This document shows, piece after piece, positions 26,505 to 33,237 of a stretch of 46,097 nt of DNA (position 1 is the stretch's first letter; every line of letters begins with the position of its first letter). Position numbers and translations under genes: made by a program. The notes beneath the pieces were generated by a model. It saw only the letters and a list, made by a program, of their open reading frames with translations. It made no database searches and had not been told where the DNA came from. Origin of the DNA: a virus. The stretch is taken from positions 1 through 46,097 of the IMG/VR virus record IMGVR_UViG_3300031565_000077. One strand, given 5' to 3'.

Positions 26505-26977
26505 TAAGCTACATTTTTTACAACTGATATTAAAACTAAACCTTTGACTTCAGATGCTGACCAGTATAACACATCCACCATCCCTATAGTTTGGGATAAT
26601 TCTATTGCGTCTCCGTCACTAGTAACAACATTAGTCCCTTTAGTAACAGTATTAGCACCAACAGTATTAGTAATCCAGATTTTACCCGAAGAAGCTCCTT
26701 TAATATTTAATGTAGGAACATTGATAGTTAAAGACGCATTATTTAAGTTGCCATGTTTACTATTAGAACCTTGCGTAAAATCTAAGTTAAGAGTGGCACC
26801 TAAGTTACCTAAGTCTTGCTCTTCAACATATAGCATAGTATTATTAAGATACAGCTTACCATCTTTAAATTCTTGTTGAAAGTTGTTGAAGTCTTGTGTT
26901 TGATTAGCATCTTGTACTAAACTATCTTCTACTATATTTTTATCATGGCCTAAAAAGGCTATTCCTGATCCTGACAT
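26504..26977 (-). CDS. Fibre-cluster beta-rich protein
   Basis: 157 residues. The start is helical and charged (EDSLVQDANQTQDFNNFQQE), then beta strands rich in Asn, Thr and Val, ending EVKGLVLISVVKNVA. The pattern of short helix plus beta tail resembles short fibres. The stop overlaps the LRR gene start by one base. Confidence 0.6.
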   Translation of the reverse strand: MSGSGIAFLGHDKNIVEDSLVQDANQTQDFNNFQQEFKDGKLYLNNTMLYVEEQDLGNLGATLNLDFTQGSNSKHGNLNNASLTINVPTLNIKGASSGKIWITNTVGANTVTKGTNVVTSDGDAIELSQTIGMVDVLYWSASEVKGLVLISVVKNVA

Positions 26978-26989
26978 ATCTTAGTGTTT

Positions 26990-28252
26990 TTATTGTACTC
27001 TTACTGCAGTTACTACCGCTAATGCGTCCACTGTTGCATCATATGCTATACCTCCTAATGTACCATTACTATCTGCACTAAAAGTTACTCCATAAGGTGC
27101 TGGTTTAGTTAAGCCTCCGATTGATGCAGTACCAGACTCTATAATAATAGTAAATGATTTACTACCATTACCAAATATTCCTGTAGTATTACTTAGATCT
27201 ATATGACCGCATGATTGTAATAAAGCAGGTTGAGTATTTGCTTCAATAGCTGCAAGATCAATAACCATTGCACCAGTGTCTGATTTAACTGCATCAATAG
27301 CTGTTTCAACGTCTAACAAGGTAGCTTCAGTAGCTAAGCTGGTAAGCATATTTCCAGTATCTGCCTTAATAGCGTCTAATACATTATCAATACCGACAGT
27401 TAAAACTCTAATAGCTTCTAGAGTAGTCTCAGTAGCTAAACCGTCAACATCTAGGTCTAGATTTTCAACAGCCGTCTTAATAGCGTCAAGAATAACTTGT
27501 TGTTCTGTAGATAAGACTACTGGTGTAGAAGCTGATGAAAGCTTTTGACCTAGAGTATTCAATTTAGCACTAAAAGCTGCAAGAGTCGCTTCTTGTGCAA
27601 AATCCTCAGCATTAAAAGCTGAAAGAATATTACCAAGCTCAATATTAGTTAATTGTATATCTGTGTTAATTGCTGCAAGACTGCTATCTACTAAGTTAAG
27701 AGTAGCTTCCGTTGCAGCTCCTGTTGGTAACACAGATGATGTAACATTAACTTCTAAAGCTGTACCTAAGAAGTTAAATAAATCCGTTTGTGTTTTAATT
27801 CCTGCTAATGTAAGCTCTGTAGCAAAGTCTTCTGCTGCAAATGTAGCTTCTGTTAACAAAGGCCCGCCTGCGTTAAGTGCTAATAATTCAGAGAGCATTA
27901 AGTTTAGTACTGCAGAAGGATCTAAATATTCTAAAGGACCTACAGGTACATATGCTGCGCCACTAACATCTTCGTATCTAGTAATCCATGTTCCTGTTCC
28001 TTGGTCATATTCCCTAATTTGCTGAACTACTTGATCAGAATTACCAGTATCTCTTACTAATAATATTTCAATATCTTGAGTAGCAAGTATACTATTAAGT
28101 ACACTATTCAGTGTAGATTCAGTAGCCCATCCGCCTGGAGGTTGTGGTCCACCTGAAGACGCTAGTAAGTCCTTCATAGCTAATAGCACCTTATGCTGAA
28201 AAGGAAAGTTATTACCCTTATTACCTTTAGTTTTAGTGTTCCCTGTACTCAT
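26990..28252 (-). CDS. Long coiled-coil stalk protein of the fibre cluster
   Basis: 420 residues. The middle carries at least four variants of the unit [AT]-TE-[AT]-TL-x3-[VI]-x3-L-x-x-I (ATEATLNLVDSSLAAI, QEATLAAFSAKLN, ATETTLEAIRVL, ATEATLLDVETAIDAV), a heptad-like helical repeat typical of phage fibre stalks. The C-terminal 80 residues are beta-rich (GVTFSADSNGTLGGIAY) and may be the trimeric cap. First gene of the fibre operon, with a promoter-like motif 29 bases upstream and an upstream terminator at 28330. Confidence 0.7.
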   Translation of the reverse strand: MSTGNTKTKGNKGNNFPFQHKVLLAMKDLLASSGGPQPPGGWATESTLNSVLNSILATQDIEILLVRDTGNSDQVVQQIREYDQGTGTWITRYEDVSGAAYVPVGPLEYLDPSAVLNLMLSELLALNAGGPLLTEATFAAEDFATELTLAGIKTQTDLFNFLGTALEVNVTSSVLPTGAATEATLNLVDSSLAAINTDIQLTNIELGNILSAFNAEDFAQEATLAAFSAKLNTLGQKLSSASTPVVLSTEQQVILDAIKTAVENLDLDVDGLATETTLEAIRVLTVGIDNVLDAIKADTGNMLTSLATEATLLDVETAIDAVKSDTGAMVIDLAAIEANTQPALLQSCGHIDLSNTTGIFGNGSKSFTIIIESGTASIGGLTKPAPYGVTFSADSNGTLGGIAYDATVDALAVVTAVRVQ

Positions 28253-28280
28253 TATATAATATTATTTAGTTTCTTCTTTA

Positions 28281-28294
28281 TATAATAATATATA
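28281..28294 (-). promoter_or_regulatory. Candidate late promoter motif
   Basis: On the minus strand TATATATTATTATA, 29 bases before the ATG at 28252 and 36 bases after the terminator at 28330-28363, the expected arrangement for a transcript start. Confidence 0.5.
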
Positions 28295-28329
28295 AAAATT
28301 TTAGGAGTTTACCAATAAAAACTAGATAT

Positions 28330-28363
28330 AAAAAACCCTCCCCGAGGTATAAGGGAGGGTGCG
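28330..28363 (-). terminator. Intrinsic terminator
   Basis: On the minus strand ACCCTCCC pairs with GGGAGGGT around a loop, followed by six T. It would end transcripts of the gene at 28395-28733. Confidence 0.85.
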
Positions 28364-28394
28364 TAGTATGAACATGAATCAATCTAAAGAACGT

Positions 28395-28733
28395 TTACCT
28401 CTGAACTTTATTATATTCTTCAATAACATCAAAAAATATTTTATACGTATCCTCAATAATAACGTCAATGCCATCCCAATAAACATGTGTACATTCTTGT
28501 TCAGAATCATCTTCGTTCATTTTAATAGTCTTATAAAAACCAGAAACAGCAGATAAGTCTAAACTAAATTCCGTCCAAACTTCTTCTAGTTCAATTGATT
28601 TTGAGTTAGAATTCTCATCATCCATAGATATACCTAACTCTTCTAAATACTTTCGCTGCTTATCTTCAGCAGACTCTTTATTATTGCGTGTTATTATTCT
28701 TGTTAATAGTCTAGTTTGGTGAAATTTGCTCAT
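28395..28733 (-). CDS. Acidic small protein, hypothetical
   Basis: 112 residues. Basic first 18 residues (HQTRLLTRIITRNN), then very acidic (SMDDENSNSKSIELEE, MNEDDSEQE), with helix at the C-terminus (YKIFFDVIEEYNKVQR). It is the last of three minus-strand genes starting near the divergent control region, and is ended by the terminator at 28330. No recognised motif. Confidence 0.6.
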   Translation of the reverse strand: MSKFHQTRLLTRIITRNNKESAEDKQRKYLEELGISMDDENSNSKSIELEEVWTEFSLDLSAVSGFYKTIKMNEDDSEQECTHVYWDGIDVIIEDTYKIFFDVIEEYNKVQR

Positions 28734-28734
28734 A

Positions 28735-28899
28735 TTATATAATGTTTATATTATTTTTTTTTTGATTATAATATTTAGTAGTGTCAATAGGCATAATACC
28801 TAAGTCATTATAATATTTTAACATTTGTGCTGATAAATCTGAAGAAATTAAAGGTGGTTTGTATGTTTCAGGTTTTATATTTATACTGATATTTATCAT
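28735..28899 (-). CDS. Microprotein with MINI start
   Basis: 54 residues from the ATG at 28899. Begins MINISINIKPETYKPP, like many members of the microprotein array on the other strand, but lacks their C-terminal Leu-Tyr end. ATGA overlap with the upstream 53-residue gene supports it as a real coupled gene. Function unknown. Confidence 0.5.
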   Translation of the reverse strand: MINISINIKPETYKPPLISSDLSAQMLKYYNDLGIMPIDTTKYYNQKKNNINII

Positions 28900-29057
28900 A
28901 ATATATTTTTATTACCGTACATTACTAGATTTTCCATCTCTCTCATGTATTCTGCATGACGCCTTTTAATAATAGGACAAGTGTTCTTTAACCGTATGAT
29001 GTGTTTATTTATAGGTCTATAGGTTCTAGGCGTTGTGATAATGTTTATATTGATCAT
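28896..29057 (-). CDS. Basic microprotein with MINI start
   Basis: 53 residues, start ATG at 29057, basic (IIKRRHAEYMREM) with an N-terminal MININ repeat. First gene of the minus-strand block after the divergent region. A possible first-expressed late or middle gene. No family. Confidence 0.5.
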   Translation of the reverse strand: MININIITTPRTYRPINKHIIRLKNTCPIIKRRHAEYMREMENLVMYGNKNIL

Positions 29058-29348
29058 GTTCTATTTTTTAAGTTCACTGTAAATATACAAAAATTATTTA
29101 AATATTCCCCGGGCATTAGATAAGTTATTTTAGACCCCCCCCATTTTTAGACTTAGTTTAGTAATTTGTAACTTAAGTGATGTTGCGTAAGTTTTGCTAG
29201 TTTATAATAGGCGTGTGTATGCTATGGGTAAATACCATATAATATGTTGTTGTCTTTGTGTAGGGGTAATAACAATTAAACCCCAGCTTAAAAAAAAATT
29301 TGGTGCTCCCCCCTTATTAATTTTAAATTAATTTTTAAAACTAGGACT
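29058..29348. promoter_or_regulatory. Divergent control region between late and early arms
   Basis: 291 bases without a gene, separating divergent blocks. It contains a candidate host-type promoter on the plus strand: TTTG at 29165-29168, then 19 bases, then TAAGTTTTG at 29188-29196, close to the Bacteroidota TTTG-N19-TAnnTTTG pattern (one extra base in the second box). Also present are a run of eight C at 29135-29142, a CCCGGG, and a run of six C near 29310. It probably directs early transcription rightward. Confidence 0.5.
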
Positions 29349-29504
29349 ATGTACACACTTAAAAATGTTATGAAGTATATTAATGATAACTTAGAAAAGG
29401 TATCTGAGATAGACAAGGACACTCTGTATAAATTAGTTAGAGAAGAACTAAGTAACAGAATTCAAAACAGGTTGCTATGTAAGTATATGGCAGATTTTGT
29501 ATAA
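29349..29504 (+). CDS. Early microprotein 1
   Basis: 51 residues, mostly helical and charged (YINDNLEKVSEIDKDTLYKL). It is first in the plus-strand block, downstream of the candidate promoter. Its leader has the TTATTAATTTTAAA pattern shared with later early genes. No family; a host-takeover role is inferred from position only. Confidence 0.55.
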   Translation: MYTLKNVMKYINDNLEKVSEIDKDTLYKLVREELSNRIQNRLLCKYMADFV

Positions 29505-29512
29505 TAATACTA

Positions 29513-29538
29513 TATAAGGGGAGTGTTCTTCCCTTATA
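29513..29538 (+). terminator. Hairpin between early genes 1 and 2
   Basis: TATAAGGG and CCCTTATA form a perfect eight-base-pair stem around a 10-base loop. It is not followed by a T-run, and its right arm overlaps the recurring CCCTTA leader motif, so it may be a processing or regulatory hairpin rather than a terminator. Confidence 0.45.
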
Positions 29539-29557
29539 AGTTTTAAAACTATATATT

Positions 29558-29731
29558 ATGGACAACAACGTTAAAGTTATATTAGAGATGGTTAGCACTG
29601 AACACTTAAGTAAGGTTCAGCAAAAGATTAACCAATGGATTACTATAGGGCACATTAAGAGCTGGAAGATTACTCCAGTTAACAGTGAGCTAGTACTAGT
29701 AGAGTACATAGTATTAAAGAGCGAGGTGTAA
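29558..29731 (+). CDS. Early microprotein 2
   Basis: 57 residues, N-terminal helix (VKVILEMVSTEHLSKVQQKI) followed by a beta hairpin (HIKSWKITPVNSELVLVEYI). An alpha-beta-beta fold of this size could be a small inhibitor or RNA-binding protein. Leader with CCCTTA at 29531, 22 bases before the ATG. Confidence 0.55.
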   Translation: MDNNVKVILEMVSTEHLSKVQQKINQWITIGHIKSWKITPVNSELVLVEYIVLKSEV

Positions 29732-29789
29732 TAACCTTGTTCTTTTTCCCTTATTATTTCTAAACTATTTATTATTTAAAACAATTATT

Positions 29790-29900
29790 ATGTTAACATT
29801 ATGTATTATGCCAGTATTCTCTGGTACAAGAAAAGAAAAGATTCAGACGTTAGCAGTGTTGTTAACTCTTGACATATTTGTAATGTGGATGTGTGCTTAG
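29790..29900 (+). CDS. Early microprotein 3
   Basis: 36 residues, the second half hydrophobic (LAVLLTLDIFVMWMCA), so possibly a membrane-associated peptide. The leader carries CCCTTA at 29748. The stop lies within the stem of the following terminator, which supports a real short gene. Confidence 0.45.
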   Translation: MLTLCIMPVFSGTRKEKIQTLAVLLTLDIFVMWMCA

Positions 29901-29918
29901 TGCATCCACATTCTTCTT
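29882..29918 (+). terminator. Intrinsic terminator
   Basis: AATGTGGATG and CATCCACATT form a perfect ten-base-pair stem around an 11-base loop, followed by CTTCTTCC. The stem overlaps the stop codon of the 36-residue gene. Confidence 0.7.
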
Positions 29919-29956
29919 CCCTTACTATTTTTAAATATTAATTAAAACTATATATT

Positions 29957-30163
29957 ATGAAGTATTTATTATTGATTAACTGGTGTGTACTTAGTATAGC
30001 CATGATTGTATTAGGCAGCGAAACTATGGCTGTTATAATGACAGGTATTAACGGGACAATATTATTGTTCTATTTAGTGCATGTTACAACGACTGAAGAC
30101 TTAGACGTTAGGCGTAAGCAGGTAGACAAACAGAGTAAAAACATATATAAGCCTCGTAAATAG
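29957..30163 (+). CDS. Early membrane protein
   Basis: 68 residues with two membrane segments at residues 3-20 and 23-43, and a basic C-terminal tail (RRKQVDKQSKNIYKPRK). It has its own CCCTTA leader (29919) and terminator. Small two-helix early proteins of phages can act in membrane take-over or superinfection exclusion; this is a generic possibility. Confidence 0.6.
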   Translation: MKYLLLINWCVLSIAMIVLGSETMAVIMTGINGTILLFYLVHVTTTEDLDVRRKQVDKQSKNIYKPRK

Positions 30164-30177
30164 GGGCTTATATTTTT
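30145..30177 (+). terminator. Intrinsic terminator
   Basis: ATATAAGCC pairs with GGCTTATAT around an 11-base loop, followed by TTTT. Begins within the end of the preceding gene. Confidence 0.75.
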
Positions 30178-30189
30178 AAATTAAAAGTT

Positions 30190-30459
30190 ATGAAAACAGT
30201 AACTGTATTAATGATGATGATGGGTTATATTTGTATAATAAATATAGCGTTATTATTATATATGGATAATAGATTTAAGGAGATTAGATCAGATATACAT
30301 ATAGACAAAACTGAACCTAAACATGACTACAAGGTAGACCTCAAGCCTAATTATATAATAGTTTATTCTAAAGGCGGTAACGTTGACACTATACCTTATA
30401 GTATAGACAGAGGTTGTATGTCACCTATTGAAGGTTTCTTTGAAAGAGATAACCTGTAA
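30190..30459 (+). CDS. Early membrane-anchored protein
   Basis: 89 residues. One N-terminal membrane segment (residues 3-25, many Met) then a charged soluble part with a beta strand (NYIIVYSKGGNVDTIPY). Follows the terminator at 30145 and has no CCCTTA leader of its own, so readthrough or an internal start is possible. Confidence 0.55.
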   Translation: MKTVTVLMMMMGYICIINIALLLYMDNRFKEIRSDIHIDKTEPKHDYKVDLKPNYIIVYSKGGNVDTIPYSIDRGCMSPIEGFFERDNL

Positions 30460-30472
30460 CAGGGTTGTCTTT
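30447..30472 (+). terminator. Hairpin terminator
   Basis: AGATAACC pairs with GGTTGTCT (one G-U) around an eight-base loop, followed by TTCCC. It overlaps the stop of the 89-residue gene and runs into the next CCCTTA leader. Confidence 0.55.
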
Positions 30473-30499
30473 CCCTTATTACCTCTAAAACTATATATT

Positions 30500-30637
30500 A
30501 TGAAGAAAAGAATAGTCTTAGACTTTATACCATTTAAACACTTCATGATCTTTGCACCTTGTGTAATAGAAGAAGTTGAAGGAGGTATGTTCTATAAGTA
30601 TAGAGCATTACAGAAAGTATTAATTATATATAATTAG
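30500..30637 (+). CDS. Early microprotein 6
   Basis: 45 residues from the ATG at 30500, chosen over an upstream in-frame ATG at 30428 because the latter lies inside the preceding gene and before its terminator. Beta-rich with FKHFMIFAPCVIEEVEGG. CCCTTA leader at 30473. Confidence 0.55.
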   Translation: MKKRIVLDFIPFKHFMIFAPCVIEEVEGGMFYKYRALQKVLIIYN

Positions 30638-30659
30638 AGAGCTTAGTGCTCTCTTTTTT
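30637..30659 (+). terminator. Intrinsic terminator
   Basis: GAGAGC, loop TTAGT, GCTCTC, then six T: a textbook terminator overlapping the last base of the preceding stop codon. Confidence 0.9.
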
Positions 30660-30720
30660 AAATATCTCGTGTTTTTCCCTTACTATTATTAAACTATTAT
30701 TTACTAAAAACCAAGAAATT

Positions 30721-30969
30721 ATGAGCACATTTGTTAGAGCAAAAATAGAAGGTCAAATGAGACTTCTAGAAAGATGTGATACAAGGAGTAAATCACACGT
30801 TAGAGTATTAAATGCTAATGGTATACCTGAAGAGATATTATCTGTAGATGATTATAAACCAGGTTATACTGTTATCACAGAACAAGTATATTTAGCCATT
30901 AGATATCAAGGATTAGTTAGTCCTGTATCTAGAGTAGCTAAAGGTATACTAGTAAAGCTATTGTTTTAG
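30721..30969 (+). CDS. Early small protein 7
   Basis: 82 residues from the ATG at 30721; the in-frame ATG at 30646 lies inside the terminator and is unlikely. Mixed alpha/beta, basic start (VRAKIEGQMRLLERCDTRSK), hydrophobic end (GILVKLLF). CCCTTA leader at 30677, terminator following. No family. Confidence 0.6.
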   Translation: MSTFVRAKIEGQMRLLERCDTRSKSHVRVLNANGIPEEILSVDDYKPGYTVITEQVYLAIRYQGLVSPVSRVAKGILVKLLF

Positions 30970-30978
30970 TATATAGTT

Positions 30979-31010
30979 GTAAACCGTGGGAAAGTTCTCG
31001 CGGTTTACTT
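30979..31010 (+). terminator. Extended hairpin terminator
   Basis: GTAAACCG and CGGTTTAC form a perfect eight-base-pair outer stem, and GGGAA/TTCTC an inner one. A stable hairpin after the 82-residue gene; no long T-run follows, so it may also be a stabilising 3' end. Confidence 0.65.
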
Positions 31011-31019
31011 AGTGTACTT

Positions 31020-31032
31020 AAAGATAGTCTAC
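31020..31032 (+). promoter_or_regulatory. Repeat AAAGATAGTCTAC, copy 1
   Basis: Identical 13-mer to 31340-31352. In both, TA precedes or CCCTCA follows within a few bases. It lies about 110 bases before the gene at 31142. A promoter box or activator site for a middle set of genes is possible. Confidence 0.35.
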
Positions 31033-31075
31033 AGCCCTCACTAATACTGATTTAATTTTAATTTAGTTAAATGCT

Positions 31076-31104
31076 GCTACTCTCTATAAGCTGTAGAGGG
31101 TAGC
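31076..31104 (+). terminator. Hairpin in leader before the 54-residue gene
   Basis: GCTACTCTCTA pairs with TAGAGGGTAGC (11 base pairs, one G-U), loop TAAGCTG. It is followed by only a short T run, and lies inside a 5' leader, so it may be an attenuator or a small RNA end. Confidence 0.5.
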
Positions 31105-31141
31105 ACAATTTTCTGACTAATACTAACTAATACACAAGCAT

Positions 31142-31306
31142 ATGAGCGACTTTAAAACATTTATTGTAAACATCATACTAGATAGCGGAGGAAAGCTCTC
31201 TGTTAGAAAGATGGCAAGAAGTAAGTATGAGGCTATGGACAAAGCTTATACTGAAATGAGTTCTAGACAACCAGATAGAACTAAATATATTGTTATACAA
31301 GCCTGA
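31142..31306 (+). CDS. Early microprotein 8
   Basis: 54 residues: beta strand FKTFIVNIILDSGGKLSVRK, then a helix (SKYEAMDKAYTEM) and a final strand (TKYIVIQA). A compact beta-beta-alpha-beta fold, conceivably an inhibitor. Leader contains the 31020 repeat. Confidence 0.55.
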   Translation: MSDFKTFIVNIILDSGGKLSVRKMARSKYEAMDKAYTEMSSRQPDRTKYIVIQA

Positions 31307-31325
31307 GATTATCTTGGGTTTGTAT
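31295..31325 (+). terminator. Hairpin terminator
   Basis: ATACAAGCC pairs with GGTTTGTAT (one G-U) around the loop. It overlaps the stop of the 54-residue gene. There is no long T-run. Confidence 0.55.
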
Positions 31326-31339
31326 ACAATAACTCTCAT

Positions 31340-31352
31340 AAAGATAGTCTAC
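31340..31352 (+). promoter_or_regulatory. Repeat AAAGATAGTCTAC, copy 2
   Basis: Second exact copy, 54 bases before the ATG at 31406, followed by TTCCCTCATTAATTTTAAA, which merges the repeat with the general early leader motif. Confidence 0.35.
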
Positions 31353-31405
31353 TTCCCTCATTAATTTTAAATTAATTATTTATTTATTATTTAAAAATCT
31401 TTATT

Positions 31406-31807
31406 ATGAAAGGTAGAAAAGTGAACGAGTACACTAAAAACGGGAATGTTGTTAGTGTTTTTGAATTAAGTGGAACGCCAGCAGAATTATCTGCATACGA
31501 GGCACACCAAGGTGCAAACTTTAGAGCGGACGAAGAAAGTGGAAAACCTTTGTTCTATGCTACTAAGCAAGCCAATGGTATCTATGAAGGTGACACTGTA
31601 GATATTACGTTTGTTGAAAAAGACGGTATTGGTTATATTATTGACCAAACTGAGACAAGACGTGTTAACCAGTTGTTAGAAAAGCACGCTGGAACAGCTC
31701 TTGGAAATGCTCTTGCTAGCCAATTGGCTAACGAAATGCTTGCTAAAGCTCGAGGTAAAGCTCCCGTGAAAGCAGCCCCTGTTGCACCTAGCTCTGGAGA
31801 AGAGTAG
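31406..31807 (+). CDS. Conserved-looking early protein with acidic C-terminus, possible ssDNA-binding protein
   Basis: 133 residues. Beta-rich core (NGNVVSVFELSG, GDTVDITFVEKDGIGYII), an Ala-rich helix near residues 95-113, then a Pro/Ala linker and SSGEE end. A beta-barrel-like core plus flexible tail with acidic tip is reminiscent of single-stranded DNA-binding proteins, but no OB-fold motif can be verified. It is the largest protein of the early block, with a double leader motif and the strongest terminator of the window, so it is likely made in quantity. Confidence 0.55.
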   Translation: MKGRKVNEYTKNGNVVSVFELSGTPAELSAYEAHQGANFRADEESGKPLFYATKQANGIYEGDTVDITFVEKDGIGYIIDQTETRRVNQLLEKHAGTALGNALASQLANEMLAKARGKAPVKAAPVAPSSGEE

Positions 31808-31828
31808 TAGAAGATTATTCTAGAAGAT

Positions 31829-31870
31829 AATAGTGTAATGCCTTCGGGTATTATGCTATTATTTTTTTTT
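31829..31870 (+). terminator. Very strong UUCG-loop terminator
   Basis: Fourteen base pairs (three G-U) close a CC-TTCG-GG tetraloop, followed by nine T in a row. It separates the early block from the microprotein array. Confidence 0.95.
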
Positions 31871-31943
31871 GATGAAGGGTCTTTATATATGCTAGACATA
31901 GCGGTGTGAAATAGCGGCGGGCGAGCGAAGCGAGGCTACCATC
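31871..31943 (+). other. GC-rich structured leader before the microprotein array
   Basis: GATG at the start pairs with CATC at the end. In between, ATAGCGG occurs twice (31898, 31911) and TAGC (31912) can pair with GCTA (31935) around a GC-rich segment. GC content is far above the surrounding sequence. No ORF. Possibly a leader RNA or small RNA for the array. Confidence 0.4.
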
Positions 31944-31970
31944 AGAAAGAATAATATATAATTAAACACT

Positions 31971-32105
31971 ATGATAAAATACTATAAGTTCCCATCAGGT
32001 AGAACATATCTTGTTATGTATAGACAAACGTATAGTAAAGTAACAACCATCTTTATATGCAACATAAATAATTATCGTATATATGACCATAACAGAAACT
32101 GGTAA
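31971..32105 (+). CDS. Array microprotein 1
   Basis: 44 residues, MIKYYKFPSGRTYLVMY start, three predicted beta strands. The end is DHNRNW, not the usual Leu-Tyr, which makes it the most divergent C-terminus. It is first in the array, after the structured leader. Basic (pI clearly above 9 by composition). Confidence 0.6.
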   Translation: MIKYYKFPSGRTYLVMYRQTYSKVTTIFICNINNYRIYDHNRNW

Positions 32106-32125
32106 TAAATTTAAACTATAACACT

Positions 32126-32251
32126 ATGATAAAATTACTCTCATATCGATTTAACCATTGTCTAAACTATTATCCTGAGATTACATGGCTTATTGAGATG
32201 CCTGTAAAATATGAACATATATGCACTTTTACCAGACGTAAACTATATTAG
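32126..32251 (+). CDS. Array microprotein 2
   Basis: 41 residues, starts MIKLLSYRF, ends TFTRRKLY. Contains two Cys (residues 12 and 33). Basic end. Confidence 0.65.
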   Translation: MIKLLSYRFNHCLNYYPEITWLIEMPVKYEHICTFTRRKLY

Positions 32252-32256
32252 CTCTT

Positions 32257-32388
32257 ATGATAAATTTGAAATTTAAAACTTATTATGGTGATTATACTTT
32301 GTATAGAGAGATGGATATTTATTATGAAAATACGTTTTATAGTAGATACTACTTAACAAGACGTGCTATTAAGTTACAACTATATTAA
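32257..32388 (+). CDS. Array microprotein 3
   Basis: 43 residues, starts MINLKFKTYYGDY, ends AIKLQLY. Ten Tyr in 43 residues, strongly beta. Five bases after the previous stop. Confidence 0.7.
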   Translation: MINLKFKTYYGDYTLYREMDIYYENTFYSRYYLTRRAIKLQLY

Positions 32389-32400
32389 ACAAACAACACT

Positions 32401-32544
32401 ATGATAAATATAAAAGCAGAGACACATAAATGGGGTATGATGATCCGGCTTAATGTAGAGAGCAACGCCATTATGGGGATATCATTATTTACATACTACA
32501 ACGATGCGCCAATAAAACCTACTAACAAATTTAATATGTACTAA
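32401..32544 (+). CDS. Array microprotein 4
   Basis: 47 residues, starts MINIKAETHKW; an internal APIK is followed by extra residues and a NMY end. Comparing with member 6, which ends APIKLHLY, suggests the C-terminus of this copy has shifted by a small insertion. Confidence 0.7.
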   Translation: MINIKAETHKWGMMIRLNVESNAIMGISLFTYYNDAPIKPTNKFNMY

Positions 32545-32545
32545 T

Positions 32546-32698
32546 ATGATAAAACTAGAATTTTATTTGTATAGACAGCATTTTGATAATATAACGGGTA
32601 TAACATTTGATCTGTGTATGGCCAAGTATAGGGATATATATGGGGAAGATTCTATATATATATTTGGTGACTTTTCAGTTCCTTTTCACTTATACTAA
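32546..32698 (+). CDS. Array microprotein 5
   Basis: 50 residues, starts MIKLEFYLYRQ, ends SVPFHLY. It begins one base after the previous stop and is more acidic in the middle (KYRDIYGEDS). Confidence 0.7.
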   Translation: MIKLEFYLYRQHFDNITGITFDLCMAKYRDIYGEDSIYIFGDFSVPFHLY

Positions 32699-32714
32699 AA
32701 AATAAAACAATACT

Positions 32715-32891
32715 ATGATGAATATAAAAGCTAATGTATTAGAAGGGTATTTTAAACAAAATCATGATAGTTATAGAGGGTTTGATATATATTTAGAACT
32801 TCTAATAAAAAGTTATACTGGTACTAAGGAAGTGAATTATAGATATATCTTTGTATTTCCTAATGCTCCAATTAAACTTCACTTATACTAG
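32715..32891 (+). CDS. Array microprotein 6
   Basis: 58 residues from the first of two adjacent ATGs (MMNIKANVLEGYF); the second gives the canonical MNIKA. Ends APIKLHLY. One of the longest members. Confidence 0.7.
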   Translation: MMNIKANVLEGYFKQNHDSYRGFDIYLELLIKSYTGTKEVNYRYIFVFPNAPIKLHLY

Positions 32892-32896
32892 AATAT

Positions 32897-33046
32897 ATGA
32901 TAAATATAAAGTTGATTAGTTATAGGAGTTTACCTTTTTCTGGGTTTACTACCACTATTTTATTAGATCTTAAACTAGATAATGGATTAAATTATAGAAA
33001 CATTACATATGTAACACCTGGGTACATCCCTTTAAAACTTTACTAA
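32897..33046 (+). CDS. Array microprotein 7
   Basis: 49 residues, starts MINIKLISYRS, ends YIPLKLY: a canonical member at both ends. The middle has an alternating Thr/Ile/Leu strand (TTTILLDLKL). Confidence 0.75.
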   Translation: MINIKLISYRSLPFSGFTTTILLDLKLDNGLNYRNITYVTPGYIPLKLY

Positions 33047-33047
33047 T

Positions 33048-33200
33048 ATGATGAATATAAATATACATGATATTACATACAGCGGAAAAGTATATCTAAC
33101 TTACGGAGCTTTGCCTATAAGCTTCATAACAGTAATATGTTTAACATATCACCGTAATTATTATACTAAACGTAACCATAGACTATATACATATGATTAA
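33048..33200 (+). CDS. Array microprotein 8 with extended C-terminus
   Basis: 50 residues, starts MMNINIHDITYSG. The usual RLY is followed by TYD before the stop, and that extra end overlaps the start of the truncated member at 33193. Loss of the original stop by mutation probably added the tail. Shares VICLTYHRNYY with members 10 and 13. Confidence 0.65.
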   Translation: MMNINIHDITYSGKVYLTYGALPISFITVICLTYHRNYYTKRNHRLYTYD

Positions 33201-33237
33201 TATAAAAGCACTAAATGTGAGTCTCCACCGTGTGTAA
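33193..33237 (+). pseudogene. Truncated array member
   Basis: Starts with the canonical MINIKALNVS but stops after 14 codons, where the array continues into a non-coding insert. A decayed member, or a copy interrupted by the insert. The start overlaps the tail of member 8. Confidence 0.55.

Noticed and set aside
29790-29900. LTLDIF in early microprotein 3 as a further LDIF tail
   Set aside because: It is internal, inside a hydrophobic segment, not at the C-terminus.
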